Origin: Bugula neritina
Lineage: Eukaryota > Bryozoa > Gymnolaemata > Cheilostomatida > Bugulidae
Direction: 5' to 3'
DNA: 64,000 bases
Assembly: GCA_964035545.1 (NCBI GenBank)
Contig: OZ037771.1
Location: 4,391,128-4,455,127, forward strand
Below, in pieces: positions 31,501-44,900 of the stretch. Position 1 is the stretch's first letter; the number at the start of each line of letters is the position of its first letter. The notes under the pieces were generated by a model. The model was not told the origin of the DNA and searched no databases. It saw only the letters and a list, made by a program, of their open reading frames with translations. Position numbers and translations under genes: made by a program.

Positions 31501-34334
31501 AGCAATAGAAAACAACAACTCATTACATCACATTACATCACATTACATCACAGTACATCACAGTACACACGACTTCAGTACTCTTCATTGCTTAGCACTG
31601 GTTTTCCTGAATAAGCCTACTTGGAAAGTAAAGTCAGGGGCATTTTGTTTTAGGTGATACTTAGTGATAAGGCCCTATATGAGTGTAGTTAAAACAATGG
31701 CTGCTCTATTAAAGTTTGCTTTTCAAATGCCAACTAAAAGATATGCGAATATCCTGCTTGCAACAGTTACTAATTCAAGTTTGTATCACTTGACCAGAAA
31801 GTAAGACCTACAGTTAGCTAGCTACAATTATCAGAGACTGTTTATTTATGCTAATTAGCTTCAACAGTGCTATAAATTACTCATATTGATACTGCATGTA
31901 GTTACAGACGTAGCTCGAACCAAGAGCTGGCCGGTGCTTGAGAGAAACTTGATCTTGATGTTGTGGTTTGACGCCGAGGACAGAGAACCCATGTATCTAC
32001 CAAGAGAGATAGAAGAGATCAAAGAGCAGGGTTGGGTAGTGCACGGCAGATCCGAACACACTGTCTACTGTCATATCTCGGTAAATCTCATCTATCATTA
32101 TGCAAAAACAGTTGCTTGTGCTTGTTTTTATCTATGAAATTAAACTTTAATAAAACATATAAATCCAAATATGCATTTTTCTGTAATGATATATTGGTAT
32201 AGCTAAGACGACATGGTACTATATATTAAAATATTTATCAAGACAATCACCAAATCTTGACCTAAACTCTATCACCACCTTCAGGGCGAGACAATCACTA
32301 AACTTCATGTTTTTAGAACTTATAATTCAGGCATAAAATGCAAAATTAATGCCTAAATTGTGCAAAACTTAACCATAATGTTCTGTATTTTAGGGTTAAA
32401 AGTTAATGCAAACCGCTTTAAACTTTAGTAATTTTATAAAACAATATTATTAATTGACTTGTTAATTAAAACATTTCATTTGTTTGTGCTTTATATTAAA
32501 TGTTTGGGTTACTAATAATGTATAAATTGTGCTTTATTCATACTTATTGGGGCTTTTGATCATGGTTTGCTTAATTTTTGCCGCAGATAAAAAGTTGTTA
32601 GTATATATTTTAACTTTATTCTAAAACGTTGTAGGAGATTCCTGAAAATGGAGCTGATATTGGGCACTTTAACCCAGTGCACCAAGCAAACGCATTATAT
32701 GGTGAGAACTGTACTCTTTGTTCTAAACCAAGGGTGTTCAACTTTTCTAGAGCGAGGGCTACTGAAATGAAATAGTTCAATGACAATGACAAACTTAGCT
32801 TGAGCTGGGGGCCATCGCATTAGCATTTTTTAAACTAATTTATTCTAAATTCCAGTTGTGATTTTCTTTATGATGCATTGTTGTTTTATATGAAGGGAAA
32901 TCCTAATTATTTTGTGCAAATTAGGATGGTGTTTATGGCTTCTGAAGCTGCTGTAATGTAATGTTGCAGGATCTGATTTGCAACAGATAAACAGATCAAA
33001 ACAGATGCTGTCAAACCATACCTGGTCCAATGCGTCATGGAAAGCGGATGAAGAAGACTGGTACTTAGCAACTGGTACTCTGGAACACGAGATTAAAATA
33101 GCTGGTTACCGAGTACCCTTTCTCCAGACAAGTCATTCCTTTGAGCAGGTACATCTTATTAGTTGGTGATAAGTTAAAACAGTTGCTGTAAATTGACAAT
33201 ATCAAAAAGTCAATATTGTTAGAATGACTGTAACAAAGAGATGGTACGATTAGAGCAAATTTTTGCTGCACACATTAAGGATATTGGAAGATGTTAAATT
33301 GGTTCATGACCTGTTTTTAGCACTAATGATTGCATCAGTTGAAAAGCTACGCAAAAACAGATAAATCACTCACTAAAATTGGATAAAAATGAAAATAAAG
33401 AAAAGAGAATTTTTTTAATAGTGTTTGAGTAAATAAATAAAAATATTTTATTAAATGGATGATGATGCATGCTTTTTGTTTATTCTACTACAGCAGGGTT
33501 TACAGTGTGTGTTTTGTTTATTCTATTGTGTGTTCAACTTAATGTTCTTACAGTTTACTCTGTGCTTCTAGCCTCTACTGAACATTACATCAAATGGCAT
33601 CAAAGTCCACTTATACGTATAAATTAGATCCATTGTAGAAATACTTGCGTCTTCAAAAATAACATGAAAGCAGTTCACCTTATGGGCTTTAACTTGATGC
33701 AGTTACAATATTATAAAATGATTGGCTAAAAATTCCAAGATTTGCTTTTAAAATTAGGTTTCGATTGTGTTTTAGATTGGACCGGGTGTTGTCTATTTGA
33801 AATCATTTGAGTCGGCCAATGCCCCTGTTTTTCTTTATGTATTAGTGGTGCCAGTTGCTCCGTTCACTACAAAGTTGTTCCACGTGGTTGTGAGCAGGAA
33901 AACACTGGTAGGCAAGCTTCAAGCGCTGACTGTAATATCAATAGAAAATATTATGGTAAGTTATATATTTTATCTCCCAGTAAGCATACTATAAAATTTT
34001 TGCCCCAATTGGGATTTGAACTCGAGACTTCTAGCTTGCAAGTAGGAGCACTAACCATTACACCACAGGAGCCACTGAGTAAACGCAACGCTATACATGC
34101 ACCTCGATAACGTTGTACACGATGTTATAAAACAGCAACATATGGTTATTATACATGTTTTAGGTGGAAAGAGACATAGTTATTTGGAATAATAAGAAAT
34201 TCACGAATCGCTCTGTCTTCTCAAGCTCTCACAGCGATGAACTGATTAAAAAGTTCAGGAGGTGGTACTCTCAGTTTTACTCAGAAAATTCTGGAGCAAA
34301 ATCTCGTGAACTTAATGTGGATCTCAGCTGGTGA
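25580..34334 (+). CDS. nvd: Neverland/DAF-36 cholesterol 7-desaturase (Rieske oxygenase)
   Basis: The family converts cholesterol to 7-dehydrocholesterol, the entry step to ecdysteroid- or dafachronic-type steroids. Exons 25580-25702, 30432-30654, 30914-31099, 31902-32080, 32635-32701, 32970-33148, 33776-33955 and 34164-34334 (TGA) join in frame to 1308 nt, 435 aa, the usual family size. Exon 1 encodes a membrane segment ([17 protein letters not shown]). The Rieske cluster ligands are C136, H138, C156 and H159 in [13 protein letters not shown]...CPFH. The mononuclear iron motif [13 protein letters not shown] gives D245, H248 and H253. The C-terminus ends VDLSW. The exon 1 to 2 join (phase 0, 4.7-kb intron) is inferred: the acceptor before 30432 has a weak pyrimidine tract, and an alternative AG at 30464-30465 has a different phase. 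A leader exon is implied by the acceptor at 25565. AATAAA at 34862-34867 probably ends the transcript. Confidence 0.9.
28871..29607. mobile_element. PIF/Harbinger-like MITE
   Basis: Terminal inverted repeats start TGGGGTTTACAGACTACAG; about 25 bases match with one mismatch and weaker pairing extends further inward. The element is flanked by TAA on both sides (28868-28870 and 29608-29610), a three-base duplication as expected for PIF/Harbinger elements. It has no transposase ORF, so it is non-autonomous. Confidence 0.7.
30090..30345 (-). repeat. Dispersed repeat, inverted copy next to nvd exon 2
   Basis: Its complement resembles 35930-36200 and 47960-48220, including the block CCTGTTTGTTCATGTAGCC and the block CCCTCTCCTCCATTGTTTTA. 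It ends within 90 bases of the exon 2 acceptor. Class unknown. Confidence 0.65.
30785..30850 (+). mobile_element. Fragment of tRNA-derived SINE, family 2
   Basis: Only the 3' part remains: AGAGGTCTACAGTTTGAATC (B box) followed by 11 G (30828-30838), about 75 bases before an nvd acceptor. Confidence 0.55.
31523..31567. repeat. 10-bp tandem repeat
   Basis: Four to five copies of CATTACATCA in an nvd intron. Confidence 0.85.
32726..32830. mobile_element. Fragment of hAT-like element
   Basis: AGGGTGTTCAACTTTTCTAG, ACTGAAATGAAATA and GCTTGAGCTGGGGGCC resemble the ends and interior of the element at 47505-47826. It lies in an nvd intron. Confidence 0.45.
33990..34095 (-). mobile_element. tRNA-derived SINE, family 2, - orientation (nvd intron)
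   Basis: The complement reads GCGTTTACTCAGTGGCTCC, GTGTAATGGTTAGTGC, ACTTGCAAGC and a B box GAGTTCAAATCC, matching the family head and body seen at 13585 and 17315. Confidence 0.75.
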
Positions 34335-36735
34335 ATGGGACAAGCAGCTTAGCGAAAGACAAACGGTCATAAAGCTAATACAAACAAATCAAAATCACAT
34401 TTTAAATCAACAGTATAGCAGAATGCCATGAATAGTGTTGCTATATTGACACCGTTTTTATATAAGATAAGTTATACTGCTAATTTGCCTTTTATATATT
34501 ATTTATGGGTGTCTGTAATTTATGTATCTAATGACTAACTTGTTTAAACCAATAAGGCAATTGGAGAATTGCTTTTAAAAATTATATGCACTCACAGAAT
34601 ATTTGCTCAGAATTGCTTGAAGGTTGGTAATCTATTAACTTACGCAACTACTTCATTGGAAACTTGTGCATGAGTCATGACGTAGTTTAGTCCGCTTGTA
34701 CTATGATATTTTTGCTGAATTTCATTAAGCTTATTTATCGTTTGCAGAGCTGTGCTAGCAGAAACTGTTGTGTTAAGATGAGTATTAGAGCTATTAATGC
34801 TTCCGTTTTACCTGTATTGTAATTTGATATTTGAAGATATCTCTATTTATGTTATATACCTAATAAATTTACTATAAAAAGCTTTACCTTAGTGTTACAA
34901 TATGTAGTATAACATATATGCTTCCTAAAACTAATCCATTTATTATATTTGAAGCTAATACCTCTCCAATTTTTACAATCATTTCATAGAAATTACTAAA
35001 AACAACCTTACCTTCACGATCAATGCACACACGTGCACACACACATGCACACTTGCACACATGCACACTTGCACAACTAGTAATGGGATTTAATTGTTTG
35101 CAATTGTAGATGACGCAAAGGCAGCAGTTTTTTCAAAATTCCGGATTCATATTTATAACTTTTCTTGAGGTAAACAAAGAGCGTGCTCTTCTTTTTGAGT
35201 TGTACAACTTTACATTGTAGCATAAAGGGAATGTAATGAAATTTAAAAGACTTTTGGTGCTAACAGTTTTGAAAGTTCAATAGCTCTACTGAGAAGTTTG
35301 CAGCTTAAATTTAACACAACCCGTACTGATGACAGTTTTATTTTTCTCAGAAATGCATTTTTCTTTTAAGAAGTAAAATGTTGCGGTGCTTTCCTATTAT
35401 ATGCTTGTTGTCTACTCATTTGTTCCAGACAGAGTTTACTTAAAAAAACCAGCTGCACACGAAGTCTTTTCATAAAACTCTGTGCAGTGAAACGCAACTT
35501 TGTTAGGCAAAACAACTTGTAGCTTAAGCCTTTTAAAAAAGTTTTAATATTTAATTACATGCAAATACATTTTCATAAAATTTAATAAAACTTAAAAGGA
35601 TGAAAAGATTAGCAAGATTATGGGATGAGTATTTTGACATATTTTGATTCAATGGAAATAAATTTACAACAAAATATAAATTACAATATTCCTATATCGA
35701 CTATCATGCTATCTAAAAATGTAAATGCATAAGTAATCAAAGAAAGTCGATTTTGTTTGATACTGATTGGTTGATAAATCAGCCCCCCTAACCCCTCTTC
35801 TCTTCTACAAGGAATATAGTATTTGAAAAATAATGAAAAGCTCACTATCTTTTAGATCAATAATTGTCTATTGCAAATTGCATAATGATTAATTACTAAT
35901 AAATAAAGTAGGTCAACGTTAAATTTATTTTCATGTTGCATTGATTATATACAGTGCTTTAACCTGTTTGTTCATGTAGCCAATAACAACATTTCACATG
36001 TAACAACGCTACAAACTTTGCAAGCCAAATGAGAGCTTATATGCTATAAAGCGCAGCCCTCTCCTCCATTGTTTTAATTTTTTTTACGTCCTTTCTATGT
36101 TCTAAATTTTGCTTTCTATTCTAAAACCTAATATTTTGTGATAATGTTCAATAGTTTTATGATCTAAGTTTACTATAACAACATTGGCATTGTGGGGCTT
36201 TACATTCTTGTTAATATTTTCCTGGTCATACCGCTTTGTATTATTTTTTGTAAGTTTGGTGGTGAGTGAAATTATATGCCAGGGGTTAGAACACTCAGTT
36301 TTGTCATCTATAATTAAAATGTAGTGCTAAATATAGCTCTTAGAACCTCCTTTCTGTTATATTCTTTAAAAAACCCAAAAGCTTTGAGTCAGGTGACTGA
36401 TGCACTTAGTGAATGTGATTCATTTATATTCAACAACTTTGCATAAAAGTTACTAAAGCTTATACTAGTTCTGCTGGAATTTTATCAAGCATTGGCAGCG
36501 TTACTTCCATAGTTTCAAAAACTATTGACAATCTTAAAACACATTTCATATCTTCAATATGATAATTTAAACAGGCTGACTATATTTGGTAAAGCTATGC
36601 CAAGTTGCAGTGAGTTCTTATCTCTCTTCTTTTAGGTGTTGCTGTAAGCTTTTCACATCCCATGTTAATCTGTACAATGTTGTCATTCTTTAAAAGAAGA
36701 CCATTCCCAATTATTTAGCCTTTCAGCCAGTGTCA

Positions 36736-36864
36736 ACACACACACACACACACACGCACACACACGCGCACACACACAGTATGCTGTGTGTGCTGTGCTG
36801 TGCTGTGTGTCTGCTGTGTGTGTGCTGTGTGTGTGCTGTGTGCTGTGTGTGTGCTGTGTGTGTG

Positions 36865-36933
<69 letters not shown>

Positions 36934-36950
36934 GTGCTGTGCTGTGTGTG

Positions 36951-36995
<45 letters not shown>

Positions 36996-37160
36996 GTGTC
37001 TGCTGTGTGTGTGCTGTGTGCTGTGCTGTGTGTGCTGTGTGCTGTGCTGTGTGTGTGCTGTGTGTGCTGTGTGTGTGCTGTGTGCTGTGTGTGTGTGTTG
37101 TGAGTTGTGTGTGGTGTACTGTGTGTGGTGTGCGTGTGTGCTGTGTTGTGTGGTGTAGTA
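36736..37160. repeat. Complex GT / TGTGC microsatellite
   Basis: Runs of AC, then GT mixed with GTGCT and GTCTGCT units, about 420 bases. The long cysteine/valine or threonine/histidine ORFs here are products of the repeat. Confidence 0.95.
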
Positions 37161-37326
37161 CTCTGCATCTCTCTCTGTAGTAATGTATTTCTATCTGTTA
37201 TTATATAATAATTAAAAGAATTATATACTCTAATTTGTCATATACGATATCGTCTTTACTTTTAGCTAGTAGAAGAAACTTATGTTTCTACTAAAGCATA
37301 TTTAAAAGGTGTGTGGACTCAAGCCA

Positions 37327-37490
37327 GAGAGCTCAAATGACTCTAGGAGTCACCTAGGAGTCACGAGCCTTGCATTATGCCACCAACTCGAGTTTGTGAC
37401 CGTGGTTGGAGAGCTCAAGTGACTCTAGGAGTCACCTAGGAGCCACGAGCCTTGCATTATGCCATCAACTTGAGTTTGTGACCGTGGTTA
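37327..37490. repeat. 82-bp tandem duplication with internal palindromes
   Basis: Two adjacent copies, starting at 37327 and 37409, begin GAGAGCTCAA. Each contains GACTCTAGGAGTCACCTAGG, a set of overlapping short palindromes. The copies differ at only a few positions. Confidence 0.85.
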
Positions 37491-39639
37491 GAGAGCCCAA
37501 CCACTAATGTCATGGCTGAGTATAAAGTAAAAGTCATATACCTCAATCTGTGTCAGCAGAGTTTGCCCTGTACAAACAAAGTATATATTTCTGTTAAAAC
37601 ACCATAGCATAGGATACACTGACACAATATTGATTAAAGCTTAATTATAGACAAAGCCTGCAATGCAAACCTGCTAGCCTAGCCTTGGTTCATTAAGGTG
37701 TGGTTAGAGTCACTCAAGCTAAAGGTATTAATAAATAATATGACAACACTGGCAACTGTAGCTATTTGCACAATATGTTTTTCCATTTACGTCACAGCTA
37801 ATATTGCCTTAAATATATATGTGTCTTCGGGGTGTTCAAGGTACTAATATATCAAGCTTATGTCGGACATTGCAACTTGAAGAACACACAATGGTGTAAT
37901 TTATTTTCAATGATTGTACCAAGTTTATAGAAAGTATGATATTAGCAATTTTACAGCTTGCTGCATAGGAAAATAAAAATAAAGAGTTTGGCTAATGCAA
38001 ATATTTTAAAGCAAAGCAAGTATATAATATATTAGGTTTGAGACTTGTTTATAAATAGGTCACTTTTACGTTCAGTAAGCTGAATTAATCTGTTGCTGCT
38101 ACCACTTTATATAGAACCCTTCAACTATTTTATTATTCTCTATAGTTCTAAGAGGTGTCAAAAGTATTTTTGACAGTCTTAACTTAAAGTTCAGTTATTG
38201 CTTCTTTTATACAAAATCTCTTTGCCATTTCTGCCAGTTTTAAAAATTAAATTAGAAAGCCAACAATGCTAATAATATGTTTAGCTAATATTAAATTATT
38301 ACTTAAAATTACATAACTTTTTAGCTTAGCTGTAACAACTAGTAGATAGAATAAATGCAAAACATACACATACAAGGCCAGAAACAACTATAAAAAAAAT
38401 GCAAACTAATTTATTTATTAGAGTTGTTGCCAATGTGTGGGGAAATGACACCTTTATATCCATTCCATGGTTACAACTGTTTACCAAATATGTTTACTCC
38501 AGTTTTTCTGATACTGTTTTTAACAACTGTAATATAAACTTTTTTTATTTATTAGACTCAACTCCCTTTCTACTCACAATAAATATAATATGTTTGTTGT
38601 ATTGATTGTGTTATTCACTTTGTCTGTTTAATCATTTCCATATATAGCAAGAGTCACTCTATTTGTCATAGATAATAAGAGTTTTACATAAATTAGTTTA
38701 AATACATTCTGTATGTAAAAGGAAATTACCATATATATGCATGCTTATATTGGGTACTGTGTTCACATATTATAGTGATGATGTGTGTAATTCTTAGTAA
38801 TATAATTTTGCTTTTGTCAGTACTGGATATAAATATTCTTCTACGACATTTTTTTCAGCATTTTCCAGGTTGTTACAAGTTATCTTTTGTTTCTAAAATT
38901 TTTGCTATTTCAAGCAGTAAGTGAAGTATCAAATTAACTCATTTAAAAAACAGTTCAATTTAATCAAAACAGGACAGAGTGGAAATAAGTGAGAATTAGC
39001 AGAAGTGTGAACAGGTTTAATTGGTCAATTCAATTGGTCACCAGCTAACTGTAGCAACCCTAGCTACTAAACTTCAAACTTTGAGACAATATTAAAGATG
39101 CATTGTTGCTACAATAAAATATTGCTAGTTTTCGTGTGGTTATGCGCACAGTAATTTTACCTGAACTACAAACACATTTTAGGTGCAATTCAGGTGAGCG
39201 TAATGTACAAAACCAAATTGTTTGCAAACTTGCACGTTACATGGTCTTTTGTGTAAAAAAACCCAGTGGATTTTTTTATTCTTAATACAAATTCAGCAAG
39301 ATTGTACTAACTATTACAAATTAGATGTAATAAACTGATTACATGTTTATACGAGGAGTATATTATATAACTTTGTAAAAAAGCCAATTTAATTTTATCT
39401 CAAAAGAATTGTATATGGGCATTTGTACATAAGGTTGATTTCTACTTGAAAACTTATTTTAGCAACAGCAAAACAAATATGTTTGGTAGTCATAGCAAAG
39501 TGTTTCATAAATTTGAGAGTTATTTGCACAGAAATATCTTGTTGCACGTGGAAATATTACTTATACTTGTTAATCAAACATTACAGACCTTCCTCTTAGT
39601 AACTGTAACTCATCACTACAACAACTAATAAACTCTGAA

Positions 39640-39745
39640 TATAATTAACTGAGCTTTGAAAAATACTTCAGTCTGGGAGAAGATTTGAGAAAAGCAAGTA
39701 CTGCTTTAGAGTTGTGCAGCTCAAAAATATAGAACAGCATCTCAG
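39640..39745 (+). promoter_or_regulatory. Putative core promoter and leader exon of gene B
   Basis: TATAATTA at 39640-39647 lies about 30 bases before an initiator-like TTCAGTC at 39670. The leader exon would end at CTCAG/GTACAA (39745). The next acceptor is at 39924, 25 bases before the ATG. The region from about 39590 is almost identical to gene C (52230-52335). Confidence 0.55.
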
Positions 39746-39775
39746 GTACAAAACATTAATAATACTTATTACATT

Positions 39776-39887
<112 letters not shown>

Positions 39888-39949
39888 ATATATTATATAT
39901 ATTCAGTTTTATTTATTATATTAGACAGAACACACAAAGAAACTGAATA

Positions 39950-41903
39950 ATGAAGCATCAAAAGAAGCTGCATTTGCTATCTACCTTTTTAGTGCTCAAC
40001 TGTAAGTCCATACTTTCTTCTACTTTGAAATTTTTTTTTACTGCCAATTTATAAAAATAAATCATAAATTCAAATTTTATATTTTTCTTATTTTTAAAAT
40101 CTCAGTAAAATTTTGTGCAATTACACTTTGCGTGTTTTTGCATCTAATTTTCAAAACCTATACTCACAATTTTATTGCTACTTTCTATATAAGAATTTTT
40201 ATGTATATATAGAAAATTGACTTGACATACTTAGTTCAACTTGACACATTTAACCTTGCCCGAGGTGTTTAACTTAACTAGACACCCTTGACTTAGCTTT
40301 AGGAAAATGCAAAATTTATACTGATTCCAAAATTTTCCCTAAATAGCTGAAATTTTGATAAGAGATGGTATAATTTTTTAGCACAATTTTTGGTGTTTCC
40401 TATCATAGGACAGCATTAAGACTCATGGATAATTTACCTCAAACAAAGATATTGTATGTGCAGGATGCCATTAGTATAATAAATATAAGTGCCATTGTTG
40501 TATAGATTTTTCACATTTTATTCTCTTTACATAAGTTCTACATATACCTGCTAAATACCTGTAGAAGATCTGTTGCACACGATAATGCAATTATTATGAA
40601 CATGTTGTTCACTGTTTAACGCCTGTCATTAAATATATTATTTTAAAATATTATATCAAAAAGATTAAATAAATTCTAATAATTAAAAATAATAACTTGA
40701 CAAACGAAAACTTCTGACTCTTACTTTAAAAAGCACATTTTGCATTTCTCACTATTTTGGGAATATGCTTATATTGGTTAAAGATAAATTATTTGTTTTC
40801 ATATAACTTTGTTTAATGATATTTTTAGAGCATATGATTTGTTTTTATAGTTACTGTATAATATAGATTGATATATATTTTAGTGCTCATAGGAGACGTA
40901 ACGTCAGTGCTATGTACTGGTAAACCAGAGCTGCGGTTTGGCAGAGATGTTGGCTGCCTTTCCATAGCGTATAATCAAAATCTCTTGAAAACACCTTCTT
41001 GTCTGTCAGCTGAACGAGACAGCACATCACAAACATGCTCAACTGAAGGCTCCTGTACTGTGAGTAAACATCCTGTCATAATATCAATGGACATAGAAAA
41101 TATTAGATTATGATATTGTTACTGTGAAAGATTTATGTCAATTAACATAATAATGTGCCTAGTAAAATATTTCAAATCCTCCAAAAATAATGTTTAGAAC
41201 CTTTGAACAACTGGGATGGTCTTATTATTACAGGTACAACAGTGCTTTAATACAATTACGGAAATCAAATACTGTTTGATTTAGTTTTATTTTTGCAGAC
41301 TCATTTGGTTAACTGAAAATGTATAAGGGTCGTTTTACTTAATTTAGTACACACTGGAAATCTCCAGTTTTTAGCTATTTTTTACAATTTAGCTGCTAAT
41401 GAACACGAGTTTTGTCCCAAAACTAGTAAAATGTGAATGAACACACCTAAATAATCAAGATACGTCTTAATTTTGCATGATTTCCCACGTTTTTTCTAAT
41501 TATTCAGCCACTTTTGATTTCGGAGAGTTATGGTTTTTTCATAGCACTCTGCAATCAAAAGTAGCTGAATAATTAGAAAAAAACATGGGAAAGTAAGCAA
41601 AATTAAGAAGAACTTTGATTATTTAGGTGTATTCATTTGTATTTTACTAGTTTTGGGCAAAAGCCCTTGTTCATTAGCAGCTAATTTGTGAAAAATAGCT
41701 AAAAACTGGAGATTTCCAGTGTGTACAAAATAAGTAAAATGACTCATAATGATTATAATTTACAGGAAATCAACGTACGGCTCGTTGAAGGGCAATTTCA
41801 GGAAACTGAGAACATGGTGTGGGCTTTTACTGGCTGCTTTGAACAAACTATGGAAGTAGAAGTCTGTAGAGAGAGACCTGTGTGTAAGTATTTTAATATA
41901 TAT

Positions 41904-41991
<88 letters not shown>

Positions 41992-44900
41992 CATAATATT
42001 CATTATATATAAAGAATGATGAGGCTAGTTGAAGCAAAATTGCGTTTTGAAAAAATTTAGTTCTATTCTAAAGACCAACACCATGAAACTCAATCATATG
42101 TTGCTGTCTTTGTCCATTCTAAGCTTTTCTAATCTGGTCTCCTGTTTGGTCCTCCTGTGTGTAATTTTACACAATTCTGAAAACATTTGCAGAATTTTTA
42201 AATTCCACTTTATGACTCACATTTTTATTTGTTCTAATATATGTGGTTTGATTTATAATTATATTGACATCAAAAAAGTTTAATTAGTAGAAAAACTCAT
42301 GCATAAAAATTTGTGTGCCAATTTATAAAGAACGAAGTGAAAATAATTAGTGAGCGAAATGTACCTGGTTCAATTCGCCTCACTGGCTACAAACTATTGT
42401 CAATATCTGCTGTGAATGGGATATCTCTGCAACTTAAGGTCATTGCCCAACTAGCCCCACTCTTTCTTACATATATTATTTAATGGCAAGAAATTATAAT
42501 AAAAAATCACTTACACCAATGTTTTAAATAGCTGGATATGACGATGGATAAGATGTAATCAGTTAATTAATTACAGTGGTTGTTAAATAAGAATGCCTCA
42601 CTTGAAAGTTAAAATTATAAATTATATGTGAAAAAAATTAGGAATAGGAAAACTAATTTAAACTATTAATTTAATTTAAATTCCAACTGCCTGTATGGTG
42701 CATATAATTGCAGAAATACATTACATGTCATTGCTTTACTAATAAAATAATGTATTGAATTTTTCTTCAATAGATACCACAACAACTACTACAACAACAA
42801 CTACTACAACAACGCCAACCACTACAACAACGCCAACTACAACAACAACACCAACTACTACAACAACACCAACCACTACAACAACACCAACCACTACAAC
42901 AACACCAACCACTACAACAACACCAACCACTACAACAACACCAACCACTACAACAACACCAACCACTACAACAACACCAACCACTACAACAACACCAACT
43001 ACTACAACAACACCAACCACTACAACAACACCAACCACTACAACTACACCAACTACCACAACAACACCAACTACCACAACAACACCAACTACCACAACAA
43101 CACCAACTACTACAACAACACCAACTACCACAACAACCCCAACCACTACAACAACTCCAACTACTACAACAACACCAACTACTACAACAACACCAACTAC
43201 CACAACAACCCCAACCACTACAACAACTCCAACTACTACAACAACACCAACCACTACAACAACACCAACCACTACAACAACGCCAACTACTACAACAACG
43301 CCAACCACTACAACAACGCCAACTACAACAACAACGCCAACTACTACAACAACACCAACCACTACAACAACACCAACCACTACAACAACACCAACTACTA
43401 CAACAACACCAACCACTACAACAACGCCAACCACTACAACAACACCAACCACTACAACAACACCAACCACTACAACAACACCAACCACTACAACAACACC
43501 AACCACTACAACAACTCCAACCACTACAACAACACCAACCACTACAACAACACCAACCACTACAACAACACCAACCACTACAACAACGCCAACTACTACA
43601 ACAACGCCAACCACTACAACAACCCCAACTACAACAACAACGCCAACTACTACAACAACACCAACCACTACAACAACACCAACCACTACAACAACACCAA
43701 CAACTACAACAACACCAACCACTACAACAACACCAACCACTACAACAACACCAACCACTACAACAACACCAACCACTACAACAACACCAACCACTACAAC
43801 AACACCAACCACTACAACAACCCCAACTACTACAACAACGCCAACTACAACAACAACACCAACCACTACAACAACGCCAACTACAACAACAACGCCAACT
43901 ACCACAACAACGCCAACTACAACAACAACAACAACGCCTACTACCACCACAGGTAAGAATACAATGATTAATCAATTTTATACACGATATATGATTAAAA
44001 AATATGTTATGTGAGAAAAGCGCACATCAAATCAAAAGTAGTTTAAGTAGAAAAGATAATAACAAAAAGTTTTTGGTAACTTTTAGAGCCACTGCCAGAG
44101 TTTGACGGATGTTTCACCGGAAATGTAACCTTTTCGAGCTCAAACTGTTCAACTCAGTCTGTCATTACTACATTGACTAATGGCACCTTAATTATCGCTG
44201 TGGAATTCCAAGTAGTTGGTTGCTGCTCAGAAGACAACTGCCAACCCGAAGAAGGCAAAGCTGGTAAATATTTCAACTGTTATACTCCTGGCTGCTGTTG
44301 ATGTTCTCTGAAACAGTCATTCGAAATAAAGCTTTAAATGTTTCTTATTGTTTCATCAGACAGTATAGCTCCTACAATATTGTTTGAACAAATATCTACC
44401 TATACCTATAAATAGAAGAATTAAAGGCCATGCATCCAGTTGCAGTAGCAGAGTAGCACAGCGGGTATATAGTATGATATTTAGCTTACTTTCTAGCTAC
44501 ACTTAATATATGCTTTGATTTGGTTTTTAGGCGAAAGAGCATGTAATTATGGCACAGGCGACGATGTATCGCAAACCTATTGCCCTGATGCGTGTTATAC
44601 CCATGTGTCTATTGACGAAAACTCTGTTGAAGTGTATGTTAATATTACATCACGCCTTCTTTTTTGTTCTTTAAACATTTCTTTTATAAAGCCTAATTTA
44701 TTTTACTATACCAAACATTATTTTTCCTTTTGCTGCCAGATCTCTGTAGCGGTTATCATCAAACATTGGTAAAAAGTTTTATACTATAGTAGTTGCTTTG
44801 AAAACAGCAATAGCTTACCCATTGCAGTACTTTAAACTTTAATTTCAGAGCTAAACATGGCTGTCTAATCGATGTCGCTTCACCCGGGACAGCATTTACT

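Larger units (their letters stand above)
34335..39639. other. Intergenic region between nvd and gene B
   Basis: The nvd 3' end (AATAAA 34862-34867) is followed by an AC-rich run (35020-35080), the start of the tandem duplication at 35218, a large GT microsatellite (36736-37160), an 82-bp tandem duplication (37327-37490), and upstream sequence of gene B. No gene could be supported. Confidence 0.6.

Noticed and set aside
36683-37180. Cys/Val- and Thr/His-rich ORFs
   Set aside because: Translations of the GT/TGTGC microsatellite.
42739-43975. Long minus-strand ORFs opposite the gene B mucin exon (Val/Gly-rich and Cys/Trp-rich)
   Set aside because: An 18-bp repeat has no stops in any frame. The + strand frame is supported by splice sites, phase and paralogues; the others are shadows.
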